From Bifidobacterium breve DSM 20213 = JCM 1192 (GTDB lineage Bacteria; Actinomycetota; Actinomycetes; Actinomycetales; Bifidobacteriaceae): DNA of 64,000 nt. The translations under genes were made by a program, and so were the position numbers. The notes below the pieces were generated by a model that was not told the origin of the DNA, made no database searches, and saw only the letters and a list, made by a program, of their open reading frames with translations. The stretch is taken from the NCBI RefSeq assembly GCF_001025175.1, contig NZ_AP012324.1, positions 992,001 through 1,056,000 of the forward strand. Direction: 5' to 3'. Below, in pieces: positions 63,526-64,000 of the stretch (its first letter is position 1; each line of letters starts with the position of its first letter).

Positions 63526-64000
63526 TTACTTCTTCTTGGTGTACATCTGGGTGTTGAGGAGGGTGGAGTAGCGCTTGATGACCTTGGGGCGGATGACCTT
63601 CATGGAGGCGGTCATCAGGCCGTTCTCCTGTGTGAACTCCTCAGGCAGGATGATGAACTTACGCACGGATTCGGCGCGGGAAACGCCTTCGTTGGCCTGA
63701 TCGATCCACTTCTGGACCTCAGCGCGTACGGCGGCGTTCTGAGAGGCGTCCTCCAGAGACATGTTCTCGTCCAATCCCTTGGCGGCCAGCCAAGGACGCA
63801 AAGACTCCTCGTCCAGCGTAATCAGCGCGGAGATGAACGGACGCTTGTCGCCCAGCACCAGTGCCTGGGACACGAACTCGCAACGCTGAATGGCCTCTTC
63901 AATCGGACCCGGCGCCACATTCTTGCCACCTGCGGTGATGATGAGATCCTTCTTGCGGCCGGTAATGTACAGGAAGCCATCGTTGTCGATACGGCCCAAA
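63526..64000 (-). CDS. long-chain acyl-CoA synthetase (AMP-binding enzyme), C-terminal part
   Basis: 158 codons of the C-terminus lie in the window; the gene continues beyond base 64000. The frame opens GRIDNDGFLYITGRKKDLI, then ITAGGKNVAPGPIEEAI: the A8 motif of ANL enzymes with the hinge Asp/Lys, and the later NGLMTASMKVIRPKVIKRY carries the catalytic Lys region (often written LTxxxKxxR). It activates fatty acids with ATP and CoA. FadD15-like members are common in actinobacteria. Confidence 0.92.
   Translation of the reverse strand, partial: LGRIDNDGFLYITGRKKDLIITAGGKNVAPGPIEEAIQRCEFVSQALVLGDKRPFISALITLDEESLRPWLAAKGLDENMSLEDASQNAAVRAEVQKWIDQANEGVSRAESVRKFIILPEEFTQENGLMTASMKVIRPKVIKRYSTLLNTQMYTKKK

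Overview
The window looks like a stretch of a Bifidobacterium chromosome, most probably of the B. longum group. It is GC-rich and dense with genes. It carries the actinobacterial order rpsD ... (DUF948, small membrane protein) - alaS - ruvX - mltG - A24 peptidase - aroC - aroKB - aroQ, a complete sufBDCSU gene set, and the order rsmE - hit - phoH - ybeY - corC - era. The species call is inference from gene content and protein recognition, because no search could be run.

Layout. 1-8.3 kb: the end of a HAD phosphatase, a histidine phosphatase, an NCS2 uracil-type permease, a run of three hairpin repeats, a DEAD-box helicase with a long charged tail, a cytoplasmic GH13 enzyme, and a PiT phosphate transporter with its DUF47 partner. 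8.4-14.6 kb: a NarL-type response regulator and sensor kinase, divergent from a short orphan ORF and an ABC-2 exporter (one ATPase, two permeases). 14.6-24.9 kb is accessory and eroded: an AlbA_2-domain regulator, a decayed SGNH hydrolase fused to a reversed gene fragment, an IS-derived miniature element, an MFS protein, an S51 peptidase, nicotinamidase, a membrane-anchored lysozyme-like protein, a hydrolase, a DUF2975/HTH pair in which the membrane gene seems internally deleted, and a xanthine salvage pair (xpt and permease). 25.1-31.4 kb: PcrA/UvrD helicase with a serine-glycine-tyrosine-rich linker, a DUF4418/FtsX-type permease/ABC ATPase operon, and rpsD. 31.7-35.5 kb is a second accessory patch: a C26 glutamine amidotransferase, cytidine deaminase, SdpI-like protein, an AT-rich transglutaminase-like gene, a RelB-like/MazF-like toxin-antitoxin pair and an IS30-type remnant. 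35.5-49 kb is core: phosphatase, alaS block, the aromatic amino-acid genes, pyrG and an L,D-transpeptidase. 49.1-55.3 kb is the suf iron-sulfur assembly operon. 55.4-64 kb: glgC, an RNA methyltransferase, tRNA-Leu(GAG), rsmE, a HIT protein, phoH, ybeY, corC-like, era and the C-terminus of an acyl-CoA synthetase.

How the parts fit. The core blocks serve translation (rpsD, alaS, tRNA-Leu, two rRNA/tRNA methylases, YbeY, Era), the shikimate pathway, pyrimidine and purine supply (pyrG, xpt, permeases, cytidine deaminase), cell wall turnover (MltG, L,D-transpeptidase, lysozyme-like protein), Fe-S biogenesis and glycogen synthesis. Accessory parts are bounded by pseudogenes, miniature elements and a GC-rich dispersed repeat family found in at least five intergenic gaps.

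No clearly new multi-gene system is evident. The best leads are structural: a low-complexity linker in PcrA resembling [G/S]Y[G/S] prion-like domains, a near-perfect 28-bp inverted repeat inside the suf operon, a cysteine-rich N-terminal extension on the SufT-like protein, a nested series of IS30-derived elements (about 300-bp remnant and about 86-bp miniature form), and two gene-decay scars where joined fragments can be read directly.
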